Shown here: positions 55,304 through 64,000 of the stretch, piece after piece
Layout of the letters: each line of letters starts with the position of its first letter
Numbering within the stretch: position 1 is the stretch's first letter
Origin: Providencia rettgeri
GTDB lineage: Bacteria > Pseudomonadota > Gammaproteobacteria > Enterobacterales > Enterobacteriaceae
NCBI GenBank assembly: GCA_900455085.1
Contig: UGTZ01000001.1
Location: 1,208,501 to 1,272,500, forward strand
Direction of reading: 5' to 3'
Length of the DNA: 64,000 bases
Program-made: the position numbers and the translations under genes
Notes under the pieces: generated by a model
The model's input: the letters and a program-made list of their open reading frames with translations, nothing else
Database searches by the model: none
What the model was told of the DNA's origin: nothing

Positions 55304-56161
55304 TTAAATATCGTGGTACTCTTCACATGCTTGAAGGGTGTTTTGAATTAAAGTCGCAACGGTCATTGGGCCAACACCACCAGGCACTGGGGTGATCCAA
55401 GCTGCGTTTTTCGCGGCTTCGTCAAAATCGACATCTCCTGTGACTTTGCCGCTATCTAAGCGGTTGATACCGACATCGACCACAATCGCGCCAGGTTTAA
55501 TCCATTCACCAGGAATAAAATTGGGTTTCCCCACTGCGACAACAACTAAATCAGCATGGCGAACGTGGTGTTCTAAATCTTTGGTAAAGCGATGCGTTAC
55601 TGTTGTAGTGCAACCCGCTAGCAGAAGCTCTAAGCTCATTGGACGACCAACAATATTGGATGCGCCAATAATTACAGCGTTTAAACCATAAGTGTTGATA
55701 CCGCAGCGCTCAAGTAGAGTAACAATCCCTTTGGGGGTGCATGGGCGAAGGCGCGGCGCACGTTGGCACAAGCGGCCGACATTATACGGATGAAAACCAT
55801 CAACGTCTTTGTCTGGATGAATACGCTCAATAACTTTGACGTTATCAATCCCCGCAGGTAATGGTAGTTGAACTAAAATTCCATCAATTTCAGTATCTTG
55901 ATTTAAATCATCAATCAGTTTGAGTAATTCAGCTTCTGTTGTTGTATCTGGCAAATCATAAGAACGTGAAATAAAACCGACTTCTTCACAAGCACGGCGT
56001 TTGCTGCCGACATAGATTTGTGACGCGGGGTTAGCGCCAACTAAAATCACAGCAAGCCCAGGGGCGCGTTTTCCTTGTTCTAAACGTAATTGTACTTTTT
56101 GAGCAACTTCTTGCCTAATTGTCTGCGCAATCGTTTTCCCATCAATAATTTTTGCTAACAT
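55304..56161 (-). CDS. folD: FolD, methylenetetrahydrofolate dehydrogenase/cyclohydrolase
   Basis: Bifunctional NADP-dependent enzyme of one-carbon metabolism. 285 residues (E. coli 288). The catalytic Lys lies in YVGSKRRACEEVGF, the folate site in GILVQLPLPAGID, and the cofactor fold in GASNIVGRPMSLELL; the PVPGGVGPMTVATL tail is intact. The ATG at 56161 aligns with the E. coli start (MLAKIIDGKTIAQ); an upstream extension of nine residues has no family support. argU is divergent, 188 bp away. Confidence 0.95.
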   Translation of the reverse strand: MLAKIIDGKTIAQTIRQEVAQKVQLRLEQGKRAPGLAVILVGANPASQIYVGSKRRACEEVGFISRSYDLPDTTTEAELLKLIDDLNQDTEIDGILVQLPLPAGIDNVKVIERIHPDKDVDGFHPYNVGRLCQRAPRLRPCTPKGIVTLLERCGINTYGLNAVIIGASNIVGRPMSLELLLAGCTTTVTHRFTKDLEHHVRHADLVVVAVGKPNFIPGEWIKPGAIVVDVGINRLDSGKVTGDVDFDEAAKNAAWITPVPGGVGPMTVATLIQNTLQACEEYHDI

Positions 56162-56348
56162 CTGTAACTTAATCCATATATGAGACACGGTAATGTCTCT
56201 ATTTTGTCAGAAGTTAACGTCATTGTCAGTTCAAACTATTACATAAAATGAGCATATAGTTATTTTAGTAGCGAAAAGCCATTGACTCAGCGCGCAGCAA
56301 CCGTATAATTCAACGCCATCAGCCAGATAGGCTGCCCGCATTATCAAT

Positions 56349-56425
56349 GCGCCCTTAGCTCAGTTGGATAGAGCAACGGCCTTCTAAGCCGTAGGTCACA
56401 GGTTCGAATCCTGTAGGGCGTACCA
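56349..56425 (+). tRNA. argU: tRNA-Arg (anticodon TCT)
   Basis: A 77-base cloverleaf: acceptor GCGCCCT pairs with AGGGCGT, a D arm around AGCTCAGTTGGATAGAGC, anticodon stem ACGGC/GCCGT with loop CTTCTAA (TCT), a T arm with GGTTCGAATCC, and encoded ACCA. It differs from E. coli argU only in a few stem positions. It reads rare AGA codons. In E. coli this gene is an attachment site for a lambdoid prophage; no integrase is seen here. Confidence 0.98.
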
Positions 56426-56438
56426 TTTCGAAGTCAAT

Positions 56439-56462
56439 GGACATCAACTGATGTCTTTTTTT
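56439..56462 (+). terminator. Terminator of argU
   Basis: GACATCA, loop AC, TGATGTC, then eight T. Confidence 0.88.
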
Positions 56463-57144
56463 ATGTCTAAAATTCAGTGAATTAGCTGGTTTTTACCTTA
56501 TAGTCTTCCCAAGTAGCCCTCATGAATACCTACAAACTATTTTTCTATCAGATTAACTTTCTTATAAATGTACTAAGCTCGACCAGTTTGATAGAAATCG
56601 ATTCTGATAATGCGATATGGGCGTTTCATTTAAATAGGAATTGATAGATGAAATTAAGTACTCAGACCGCGGAGCAAAAATACGTACCTCTCATGTAGTT
56701 TCTTTAAAATCGAAAAATCATTGTGATACTAAAGCAGACTTATCCATTTGGCGGTAATAATTAACCGATCTTTATCGGGAGCCATAGATCCAGAAACTAA
56801 TAAGTGAAAACATAAGGTTATGTTTACATTCGATAACAGTTTATTGATAACCAATCCTATTTTTATAAGCCAGAGAGTTAAAATACCTGAAAATTGCCTT
56901 CTCTTACAAAACAGTAATCTTAGATGAAGTAGCTTTGGTGTATTCAATGTCACATTTCGCACATTTATTCGATGAACTCTTGAAAATATTGCCAATAACA
57001 AGTGATTGCTTGGCAGTAATTTCAAGGTGATTTTGGATAAGATCACTAGAATGAAAGGGTAGGGGTATTTACGGTAAATGGAATATCGCGACATAAACCC
57101 AACAGTGAATATACAGGTGAGGAGTACTTATTGGGAGATCTTTC
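56463..57144. other. Gene-poor stretch between argU and rhaS
   Basis: About 680 bp without a convincing gene. A minus-strand frame at 56729-57094 (121 codons) has no ribosome site or recognisable domain. A short plus-strand frame from 56946 encodes MSHFAHLFDELLKILPITSD and then stops, possibly the relic of a mobile-element or phage gene. The last 120 bp must hold the rhaS promoter; GTGAT at 57027-57031 and ATCAC at 57042-57046 are inverted but too far apart for CRP. Confidence 0.5.
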
Positions 57145-57954
57145 ATGAAACTCTATAGCGAAGATTTTTTTATCACACCACAGCAGCACATTGCGGTTGA
57201 ACCAAGGGTACCTCAGCCTATTTTTCCTGAGCATACACATGATTTTAGTGAGATTTTTTTGGTGACTCAAGGCGTTGGCCTGCATGTACTTAATGGGCGG
57301 CCTTATACATTATGCCCAGGTATGGTGTGTTACATTAAATCCAGCGATTATCACTTATTTGATAATGTCTCTAACCTCAATTTAACTAATGTGTTATATC
57401 GTTCAGACTCTGCCTTTACTTATTTAAACAATATCAGTCATTTTTTTCCTGCCGACACTGAAAAAAACATTTCCCATTGGCTATTAAATAAAGAGCATTG
57501 CAATAAAGCGCAACAGATTATTGATAAACTTAACGAAAGTGATGGTTCTGACCCTGCTTATACTGAAAGTTTGTTCTTACAGTTAATTATGAACTTGCAA
57601 GAGGGACGTTATAACCACGTAGGTGAGGGGAATAATGAACAGCGTATTATTCAGATGTTACGATGGTTGAATGCAAACTTTATGGAAGAAATTGATTGGG
57701 AAAGTTTAACCACTCAGTTTTCGGTTTCGCTGCGTACTTTTCATCGATATATGAAAAATAATTTAGGCATATCGCCACAAAATTATTTAATAAAATTAAG
57801 GCTATCTGAAGCATATTATCAAATCCGTTTTTCAGAGAAAACTATTACAGATATTGCGCTGGAAAGTGGTTTTAATGATAGTGCGTATTTTTCAACGCGT
57901 TTTAAGAGCGAGTATAATTTCACACCTCGTGACCTGCGTCATTGCAGTAATTAA
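57145..57954 (+). CDS. rhaS: RhaS, AraC-family activator of rhamnose catabolism
   Basis: A 269-residue L-rhamnose-responsive activator (E. coli 278). The cupin sensor domain has VAVEPRVPQPIFPEHTHDFSEI as in RhaS; the C-terminal AraC domain has two helix-turn-helix units (VSLRTFHRYMKN and ITDIALESGFNDSAYFSTRF). In E. coli RhaS activates rhaBAD and rhaT. rhaR follows 42 bp later, probably in one transcript. Here both genes face the rha structural genes instead of diverging from them. Confidence 0.93.
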   Translation: MKLYSEDFFITPQQHIAVEPRVPQPIFPEHTHDFSEIFLVTQGVGLHVLNGRPYTLCPGMVCYIKSSDYHLFDNVSNLNLTNVLYRSDSAFTYLNNISHFFPADTEKNISHWLLNKEHCNKAQQIIDKLNESDGSDPAYTESLFLQLIMNLQEGRYNHVGEGNNEQRIIQMLRWLNANFMEEIDWESLTTQFSVSLRTFHRYMKNNLGISPQNYLIKLRLSEAYYQIRFSEKTITDIALESGFNDSAYFSTRFKSEYNFTPRDLRHCSN

Positions 57955-57996
57955 CAAAGATCGCCATGATCATCTTTACACTTTTTTGAGGTGACC

Positions 57997-58854
57997 ATGA
58001 TACAAAAAATTATCACTCTCAACAGCAGCGATTATTTTATTCGAACTGAAAATACCGTGACGGTAGAAAAACGGAATTCTCAGGAAGATTTTATTATTCA
58101 TAGCCATGATTTTAATGAGTTTGTGATTGTTTTTTCCGGGAATGGCTTACACCATTGGAATGGTGATGATTATCCGATTACGTGTGGTGATCTGTTTTAT
58201 ATTAACGCAGAGGATCGTCATGGCTATCACTCTGTAAATAATTTAAAACTGGTAAATATATTATATAAGCCTAATGAGTTTTTGATTCAACAATCTATTG
58301 AAAAGTATGTGCCATTAGACCATCAGCCAGCAATATCTAGGCATTGGAAGCTACCGCCTTCGAGTTTACCAACATTAACGCCAATTATTGAAAAAATAGC
58401 ATCAGAATGCCAAAAGCCTGATATTCCATCGATTCATCTTTGTGAAGGGTTATTCTTACAACTGGCAATTTATATTTACCGTTTAAGGTATCAGCCTGAC
58501 CAAGCGCCAATAAGCTTATTACATCAAATGGATCAGCTAATAAACTGTTTAAATTTAAGTATAAATACACCATTTTCATTAGATAATTTTGCTCAGGAAC
58601 ACCAGTTGTCCGCGCGTTCATTACAGCGTTTGTTCAAGTCGAAAACAGGAATGACGGTAATGGAATATCTGCAACAATTACGTCTGTGCCAAGCGACATT
58701 ATTATTACGTAGTACTTCATTGTCTATCAGTGAAATCGCGGGGCAATGTGGCTATGAGGATAGTAATTATTTTTCGAGTGTTTTCCATAGAAAAATGAAT
58801 ATGACCGCAAGCGCATATCGACGCTGTTTTTTACAGAAAAATAAATTGAGGTAA
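57997..58854 (+). CDS. rhaR: RhaR, AraC-family activator of rhaSR
   Basis: A 285-residue paralogue of RhaS (E. coli RhaR 282, sometimes annotated 312). HSHDFNEFVIVFSGNGLHHWN and ITCGDLFYINAEDRHGYHSVNNL match RhaR closely; the C-terminal domain has LSARSLQRLFKSKTGM and ISEIAGQCGYEDSNYFSSVF. Rhamnose-bound RhaR activates rhaSR transcription. The ATG at 57997 follows GAGG; a GTG at 57991 is an alternative. Confidence 0.92.
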   Translation: MIQKIITLNSSDYFIRTENTVTVEKRNSQEDFIIHSHDFNEFVIVFSGNGLHHWNGDDYPITCGDLFYINAEDRHGYHSVNNLKLVNILYKPNEFLIQQSIEKYVPLDHQPAISRHWKLPPSSLPTLTPIIEKIASECQKPDIPSIHLCEGLFLQLAIYIYRLRYQPDQAPISLLHQMDQLINCLNLSINTPFSLDNFAQEHQLSARSLQRLFKSKTGMTVMEYLQQLRLCQATLLLRSTSLSISEIAGQCGYEDSNYFSSVFHRKMNMTASAYRRCFLQKNKLR

Positions 58855-58875
58855 GTGCTAGCCAAAGACTAGCAC
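58855..58875. terminator. Hairpin between convergent rhaR and rhaM
   Basis: AGTGCTAG and CTAGCACT form an 8-bp stem that starts within one base of the rhaR stop. There is no strong T run on either side, so it is a weak bidirectional terminator candidate. Confidence 0.5.
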
Positions 58876-58888
58876 TGTCTGGGGGATA

Positions 58889-59203
58889 TTAGTCTAAATA
58901 AAATACCGATCTTAACTCATCACTGATAGGGCTGTTGTCAGGGTTTGATGGCATAATATCCGACATATACCTCCACCATTTTTGGCATACTTCCGTTTGT
59001 GCAACGCTATCCCAGCGTTCTTGAGATTCAATTTCCACATAGGCGAACAATAAATTTCGCTTGTTATCTAAGAAAATAGAATAGTGATGTGCACCGTGTT
59101 CTTTGAGTGTAAGCACTAATTCAGGCCAAATTTCATCGTGTCGGCGCTGGTATTCTTGGTGAGCGTTAGGAGCAACTTGCATCACAAATGCTTTTTTTAT
59201 CAT
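58889..59203 (-). CDS. rhaM: L-rhamnose mutarotase
   Basis: A 104-residue protein, the length of E. coli RhaM, that interconverts alpha and beta L-rhamnopyranose. AFVMQVAPNAHQEYQRRHDEIWPEL contains the conserved His, and QKWWRYMSDIM the paired Trp residues. It is the last gene of the rha transcript, 11 bp after fucO. Confidence 0.95.
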   Translation of the reverse strand: MIKKAFVMQVAPNAHQEYQRRHDEIWPELVLTLKEHGAHHYSIFLDNKRNLLFAYVEIESQERWDSVAQTEVCQKWWRYMSDIMPSNPDNSPISDELRSVFYLD

Positions 59204-59214
59204 GATACTGTCCT

Positions 59215-60366
59215 CTAATAAATCGCTTGATATAATTCAGCGATATCCTCTAATGTTGCATCACGTGGATTACCCCCAGTACACACATCATCAAAGGCGG
59301 CTTGAGCAAGGGATGGAATATCCTCTGGTTTCATGCCGATTTCACGCAGTTTTTCAGGAATACCAACGTTCTTGTTTAGCGCAAAGACAGCTGCAATGGC
59401 GGTATCTCTGGCTTCTTGAAGTGGTAGGGAGTCTATATTTTTTACGCCCATTGCACGGGCGATATCGCGGTATTTTTCCCCTGTATAATTTGCGTTATAC
59501 GCCATGATATGGGGCAATAAAATGGCATTGGCGACTCCATGAGGTGTATTGTAAAACGCCCCAAGTGGGTGAGCCATACCATGCACCAACCCTAAACCAA
59601 CGTTAGAGAAGCCCATTCCAGCCATATATTGTGCAAGAGCCATTGTTTCAACGCCTTGCGGGTCGCCCTTAACGGATTGCCGTAACGAATTGCTGATCAA
59701 CTCTATGGATTTAAGGTGCAGAGCATCGGTAAGTGCCCAAGCTCCTTTCGTGATATAGCCTTCAATGGCATGAGTGAGGGCATCAACGCCAGTAGCAGCC
59801 TTTAAGCTTGCAGGCATGGATGCCATCATTAATGGGTCAATAATGGCTACTATAGGGATACTATGGGGGTCAACACACACAAATTTACGGCACAGTTTGT
59901 TGTCCGTGATGACATAGTTAATCGTGACTTCAGCCGCGGTTCCTGCGGTCGTTGGGATGGCGATAATTGGAACCGCTGGGTTTTGGGTTGGAGCGACACC
60001 TTCTAAGCTCACCACATCTTCGTACTGTGGGTTATTGATAATAATCCCAATCGCTTTAGCGGTGTCTTGTGGGGAACCACCACCGATAGCGATAAGATAA
60101 TCTGCATTAAATTGTTTGAAGTGTTTTAGTCCTTGTTGGACGGTATCAATGGTTGGGTTAGGAATAACGGCATCATAAATGGCGTAGTCCAATTTAGCGT
60201 TATCTAATAATTGGGTGACTTTACTGACAACATTAAATTTAACCAGATCCGCATCCGTAACAATCAGTGCTTTGTTAAATTGGCGTTTTTGAATTTCCTC
60301 TACAAGGTGGTTAATAGCCCCTTCGCCAAAGTATGAGGTTTCATTGAGTATCATTCTATGGGTCAT
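59215..60366 (-). CDS. fucO: Lactaldehyde reductase (L-1,2-propanediol oxidoreductase)
   Basis: Iron-dependent group III alcohol dehydrogenase of 383 residues (E. coli FucO 382) that reduces L-lactaldehyde, the RhaD product, to 1,2-propanediol anaerobically. GGGSPQDTAKAIG binds the cofactor; the metal ligands lie in VDALTHAIEGYI and HGMAHPLGAFYNTPHG. In E. coli this gene is in the fucose operon; here it belongs to the rhamnose operon, between rhaT and rhaM. Confidence 0.93.
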   Translation of the reverse strand: MTHRMILNETSYFGEGAINHLVEEIQKRQFNKALIVTDADLVKFNVVSKVTQLLDNAKLDYAIYDAVIPNPTIDTVQQGLKHFKQFNADYLIAIGGGSPQDTAKAIGIIINNPQYEDVVSLEGVAPTQNPAVPIIAIPTTAGTAAEVTINYVITDNKLCRKFVCVDPHSIPIVAIIDPLMMASMPASLKAATGVDALTHAIEGYITKGAWALTDALHLKSIELISNSLRQSVKGDPQGVETMALAQYMAGMGFSNVGLGLVHGMAHPLGAFYNTPHGVANAILLPHIMAYNANYTGEKYRDIARAMGVKNIDSLPLQEARDTAIAAVFALNKNVGIPEKLREIGMKPEDIPSLAQAAFDDVCTGGNPRDATLEDIAELYQAIY

Positions 60367-60405
60367 CGCTGACCTCCCGATCGATTAAAATAAAAAGTCG
60401 TTACG

Positions 60406-61441
60406 TTATGCTGCCATTCCCAAGCCAACAATGTTTGCAGCTAAGATAATCACTAAGCAGCCTAAACATAAAATTCGGACAGGTTTTCTGCCAGTGCCTT
60501 TCCATTCTTTTAGGGCTAACCCCACAATACCGCCACACAGAACATAAAAACTCATATGTAGCATCCAGCTCATAAAGCCGTATTGTGATGGGATATTGGC
60601 GTGTCCCCATGCGTAGAAGAAGAATTGGAAGTACCACATACCGCCACCCAAAATGGCAAATAAAATATTGCTGATCAGTAGGGCTTTGGGGACAGAGATA
60701 TCTGATTTGAAAGAGATATCTTGGCGATAAATAAGCCTAATAAAACAATAACCCAAGTTGATTAATGCGCCGCCACCCATGATGATGACGTAACTTGGTA
60801 ATGCGACATAAAGAGAAGAAACGCCGAGGGCAGCGGAAGCTTCGTGCATAGGGACGGCTGCACTCATGGCGAATGACATACCGGCTGAGAAAATACCGCA
60901 CATGACTGCCAGTAATAAGCCTTTTTTCAGGTTAAACTCTTCAGCTTGCACTCCGGTCGCTTTTTCTTTCAGTAATCCGGCATAGGAAACGATAGCAACC
61001 CCTAGAACAGCCACTAAGACACCAAGAATCGTTAGTTTTCCGCCAGTCGAGGCAATCAACTCGCCAAATGTGCCTTGAATAATAGGGGTCATCAAGGTAC
61101 CAACAATGAGTGTAATACCAATGGCAATCCCAATCCCCATTGACATACCTAAATAGCGCATGGTCAAGCCATAACCAATATTACCAACCCCCCCACATGG
61201 CGCCAAATAAAAATACAGGGATCAGAATACTTGCACTGAAAGAGTTGTAATAGGCCCAAAAGTCAGGAAGTAAAATATAACTGATGGTCCAAGGTAAAAT
61301 AATCCACGAAAAAATACCGGCAATGGACCACATCGTTTCCCATGACCAGTTTTTAACTTTTTTTAATGGTGCGTAAAAGCAGGCAGCTGAAGCTGCGCCG
61401 ACAAAATGCCAAAAAATACCGAGTAAAATTCCACTGCCCAT
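60406..61441 (-). pseudogene. rhaT: RhaT, L-rhamnose:proton symporter, one frameshift as read
   Basis: Inner-membrane carrier of about ten segments. The 5' frame from the ATG at 61441 (after GAGGAA) gives IFWHFVGAASAACFYAPLKKVK and runs to FGAMWG, where the G run complementary to 61188-61194 has seven bases instead of the six needed. The second frame continues VGNIGYGLTMRYLGMSMG to the natural stop. Joined, it matches E. coli RhaT (344 residues) throughout. The homopolymer makes sequencing error the likeliest cause; if real, rhamnose uptake would be lost while the downstream genes stay intact. Confidence 0.9.
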
Positions 61442-61474
61442 GAACTATTCCTCACTGTTTATTATCGTTTTAAT

Positions 61475-61508
61475 TTCTCTGTGGAAGGAAAGGGGTATCC
61501 ACAGAGAA
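61475..61508 (-). other. Intercistronic hairpin between rhaD and rhaT
   Basis: TTCTCTGTGGA (61475-61485) and TCCACAGAGAA (61498-61508) are perfect 11-base inverted repeats in the 74-bp gap. No T run follows, so mRNA processing or stabilisation between the catabolic and transport parts is more likely than termination. Confidence 0.55.
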
Positions 61509-61515
61509 ACAGGTT

Positions 61516-62337
61516 TTATTTCAATGCATCAGACATTGGTGTGACATTAAATCGCTTGGCAAGCGCAATCAGATTTTCTGTTGAAATAGTTTGTTTTTTA
61601 CCACCCATGGAGAGAACTTTTACCAATATCTCCGCAGATTTTTCTGCGGTATCAATTAAACCAAAAGCATCATCTAAAGTTGGGCCAGAGCCAAAAATAC
61701 CGTGGAATGGCCAAAGTACTAAGCCATGTTGTTTCATTTGTTCCGCTGTTTCTAAACCGATACCATCTGTACCGGGGACCATCCATGGCAGCACACCAAT
61801 ACCATCAGGGAAAACCACCAAACATTCAGTACTCATTTCCCATAAATGACGAGTGATGGATGCACTATCGAGCGGTAAAACATAACTTAATGCAATGATG
61901 TTAGTTGCATGACAGTGCATGATGACGCGGTTAGTGCCATTAGTGGCTTGCATACGTGTGATATGCGATTGAAAGTGTGCAGCAAATTCAGAGGTTGGTA
62001 TTGCACCATTCACAAAGCCCCAAACAATGTGGTAACCCTGACCTTCGTTATCGATACGAACCAGACCCAAGTTATCTGCGGGGTCTAAGGCAACGTTACG
62101 GAAAAACTTACCGGAGCCTGTAACAATAAAATATTGGTTTGCGAGCTCTTTAACTGGCTCTGTCGCTTCGATATAACGTGGGTCAGCGTGAAAAGTGTGT
62201 TTAAATGGCGAAACATCATCTTCAGTGAGTCGTAAGCTCACATTACCGCCATTACGTTCATCCCAGCCTTTGAGCCACATATCGCTGGTGGCTTTTATCA
62301 TTCCTTGAACAAACCAAGATGTCAGAATATCTTGCAT
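61516..62337 (-). CDS. rhaD: Rhamnulose-1-phosphate aldolase
   Basis: Class II zinc aldolase cleaving L-rhamnulose 1-phosphate to DHAP and L-lactaldehyde. 273 residues (E. coli 274). SWFVQGMIKATSDMWLKGWDERNGGN opens the conserved core in overlapping segments, IMHCHATN holds two zinc His, and LWPFHGIFGSG the third. The ATG at 62337 follows AAGGTG; an in-frame GTG at 62346 is less likely. It lies 10 bp after rhaA. Confidence 0.95.
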   Translation of the reverse strand: MQDILTSWFVQGMIKATSDMWLKGWDERNGGNVSLRLTEDDVSPFKHTFHADPRYIEATEPVKELANQYFIVTGSGKFFRNVALDPADNLGLVRIDNEGQGYHIVWGFVNGAIPTSEFAAHFQSHITRMQATNGTNRVIMHCHATNIIALSYVLPLDSASITRHLWEMSTECLVVFPDGIGVLPWMVPGTDGIGLETAEQMKQHGLVLWPFHGIFGSGPTLDDAFGLIDTAEKSAEILVKVLSMGGKKQTISTENLIALAKRFNVTPMSDALK

Positions 62338-62347
62338 ACAATTCACC

Positions 62348-63599
62348 TTAACGTGTTAATAATGTTGATTTTTCGTATTTTTTAACTTCATCTAACCATT
62401 TTTCGCCGACAGGAACATTGTTGCGTTCACAGTATTCATCCCAAACAGCTTGCCATGGCAGGCATTTTTGTTCTTCTAACAGCGCGAGGCGAGCTGTGAA
62501 GTCTCCTTCAATTTCGAGTTGGCGTAGTCTTGTGGTTGGTTCAAGTAAGGCGCGAAGTAACGCTTTTTTCATATTACGAGTCCCAATGATCCAAGCGGCA
62601 ATACGGTTAATTGATGCGTCAAAGAAATCGAGGCCAATATGCACACGGTTCTTTAAGTTATGGCGAATGATTTCATTGGCAATGGCTTGAGTTTCATCAT
62701 CGAGTAAAATGACGTGGTCACTGTCCCAACGCACAGGACGGCTGACGTGCAGTAATAGACGTTCAACATAAGGAATGACCGCTGAAATTTTATCCGAAAT
62801 GACTTCAGTTGGATGGAAATGCCCCGCATCTAAACATAAAGCGGTTTTACGTGTGATGGCATAGCCCAAATAAAACTCACTGGAGCCTGCGGTGTAAGAT
62901 TCTGCACCAATACCAAATAATTTACTTTCGACGGCATCGATATGATATTTAATATCAATTTTTTCACTGATAATTTCATCCAATGACTCGACTAAGCGTT
63001 GACGAGGGGCATAGCGGTCAATAGGGAGATCTTTCATGCCGTCAGGGATCCAAATATTCATCACGGAAGCGCTGTTTAATGACTCACCAAAATACGCAGA
63101 AATACGGCGGCAAGCTTGTCCATGACCAATCCAATAGTCTCTAATTTCCTTATTACTGTGAGTCAGCGTCGCTTCGCTACTTAGCGGGATGGGAAAAGTA
63201 AGATGGGTTAAAATCGAGCGCGATATGGTTTTTTTTCGCCCAATCAACCCAATTGGCAAAATGGCGAGGTTCAATTTCATTACGTTCGACGGCGGTATCA
63301 GCTTCGAGGTAAAGAGCGTGCAGATTAACGCGTTTAGGGCCCGGAATTAAGCTCATTGCTTTATCCATATCTGCACGTAATTCAATCGCATTAGTCGCTT
63401 TGCCGGGGTAATTACCTGTAGCTTGAATACCGCCGCTTAAAGCGGTTGCTGATTTTTCAAAGCCGGCTACGTCATCTCCCTGCCAGCAATGCATTGATAC
63501 AGGCAAGTCAGCCATAGCTTGCATCGCTAGTTCAGTATCGATACCAAGGTCAGCAAAACGTTGTTTGGCAATAAGATAACTTTCTTTGTAATTAGACAT
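62348..63599 (-). pseudogene. rhaA: L-rhamnose isomerase, one frameshift as read
   Basis: Converts L-rhamnose to L-rhamnulose. The first frame, from the ATG at 63599 (MSNYKESYLIAKQRFADLGI), ends at DFNPSYFSHP; the second resumes LSSEATLTHSNKEIRDYW and continues to the natural C terminus with VMNIWIPDGMKD, LCLDAGHFHPTE and GLDFFDASINRI. One surplus base in the CCC complementary to 63186-63188 explains the break, and removing it gives about 416 residues (E. coli 419). The run is only three bases long, so a real mutation is a little more plausible here than in the other broken genes. Confidence 0.9.
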
Positions 63600-63643
63600 G
63601 AAATTTTCCTTATAACTTATCGATATACGGTTAATAACCTGAG

Positions 63644-64000
63644 TTAGCCCGTAATGGTTTTAAATCGTTTCCAAGGTTCATCCAGCGCGATGCTTTGAGG
63701 TTGAAACCAACAAAGCTCGGTATTTTCTGCAATAATGGTGCGCAGAGTGGGGACGTCTGGAATGGTGTTGAGGGCAATCAACTGATACCCAATGTTTCCT
63801 AAGGTGGAGGCTTCAATCGGACCTGTGCTCACAGGAACCCTGCAAGTGTTGGCGCAGAGTTGGTTAAGTAGGGCATTTTGGCTGCCGCCACCGACGATAT
63901 GGAGCTGTTGTAATGGGGCATGATTTATCTGCTGCAATTCAAGGAACACTTGACGATAAAGCAGTGCTAAGCTGTCGAAAACACAACGAGCTAGCTCAGC
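63644..64000 (-). CDS. rhaB: Rhamnulokinase (5' part cut by window edge)
   Basis: The last 118 codons of an FGGY kinase, open from the window edge to the stop at 63644. AELARCVFDSLALLYRQV, QLHIVGGGSQNALLNQLCANT and GPIEASTLGNIGYQL match the C-terminal third of E. coli RhaB. It phosphorylates L-rhamnulose and should be the first gene of the rhaBADT-fucO-rhaM transcript. The RhaS-dependent promoter would lie outside the window. Confidence 0.94.
   Translation of the reverse strand, partial: AELARCVFDSLALLYRQVFLELQQINHAPLQQLHIVGGGSQNALLNQLCANTCRVPVSTGPIEASTLGNIGYQLIALNTIPDVPTLRTIIAENTELCWFQPQSIALDEPWKRFKTITG

Noticed and set aside
57027..57046. CRP site upstream of rhaS
   Set aside because: The GTGAT and ATCAC arms are ten bases apart, four too many for a CRP dimer.
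56729..57094. 121-codon minus-strand frame after argU
   Set aside because: No ribosome site, no motif, and composition that looks like translated AT-rich intergenic DNA.
63177..63280. Separate start for the second rhaA frame
   Set aside because: The first 32 residues of that frame are out-of-phase translation of rhaA; the similarity begins only after the indel.

Overview
The window is a chromosomal segment of a gammaproteobacterium of the order Enterobacterales. The low GC content, ERIC-type repeats, and gene order point to Morganellaceae, most likely Providencia. Complete L-rhamnose genes favour a P. rettgeri-like species, but that is inference from memory of the group's physiology. The backbone follows the E. 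coli 10-12 minute order: acrA/acrR, mscK, rsmS-priC, apt, dnaX-ybaB-recR, htpG, adk, hemH, gsk, ybaL, fsr, ushA, ybaK, ybaP, copA/cueR, ybbJ-qmcA, cnoX, ybbO, tesA/ybbA-ybbP, purEK, lpxH-ppiB, cysS, ybcJ-folD, argU.

Several accessory blocks interrupt this backbone. A lone wzz sits between hemH and gsk, the place where Yersinia carries its O-antigen locus. At 17.4-24.2 kb lies a divergent cluster made of an EutH-type permease, an FGGY kinase, two FAD oxidoreductases resembling GlpA/GlpB, a DeoR regulator and a DUF1937 protein, with a perfect CRP-like site between the divergent arms. It looks like an uncharacterised uptake, phosphorylation and oxidation pathway for a small alcohol or amino alcohol. 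An HdeD-like membrane protein precedes copA. A secreted phytase-like esterase behind a Pho-box-like promoter and an MFS carrier fill the ybbP-purK gap. The fructose PTS operon fruBKA follows cysS. A full rhamnose regulon (rhaSR facing rhaBADT-fucO-rhaM) follows the argU tRNA gene.

The most striking regulatory finding is in copA. The ATPase has four N-terminal HMA domains instead of two, and a CCCAAAA slippery heptamer lies after the third, followed by a -1 stop and a perfect 8-bp stem. This reproduces the E. coli CopA(Z) frameshift layout but predicts a three-domain, about 204-residue product. dnaX also keeps the A AAA AAG frameshift signal for the gamma subunit.

Five single-base indels, four of them in runs of 4-7 identical bases and one in a 3-base run, break four genes as read: dnaX (1), gsk (2), rhaT (1) and rhaA (1). 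dnaX is essential in E. coli, so sequencing or assembly error is the likeliest cause, although true inactivation of gsk or the rha genes cannot be excluded. The window cuts acrA at its left edge and rhaB at its right edge. No CRISPR array, complete insertion sequence, prophage or rRNA gene was seen.
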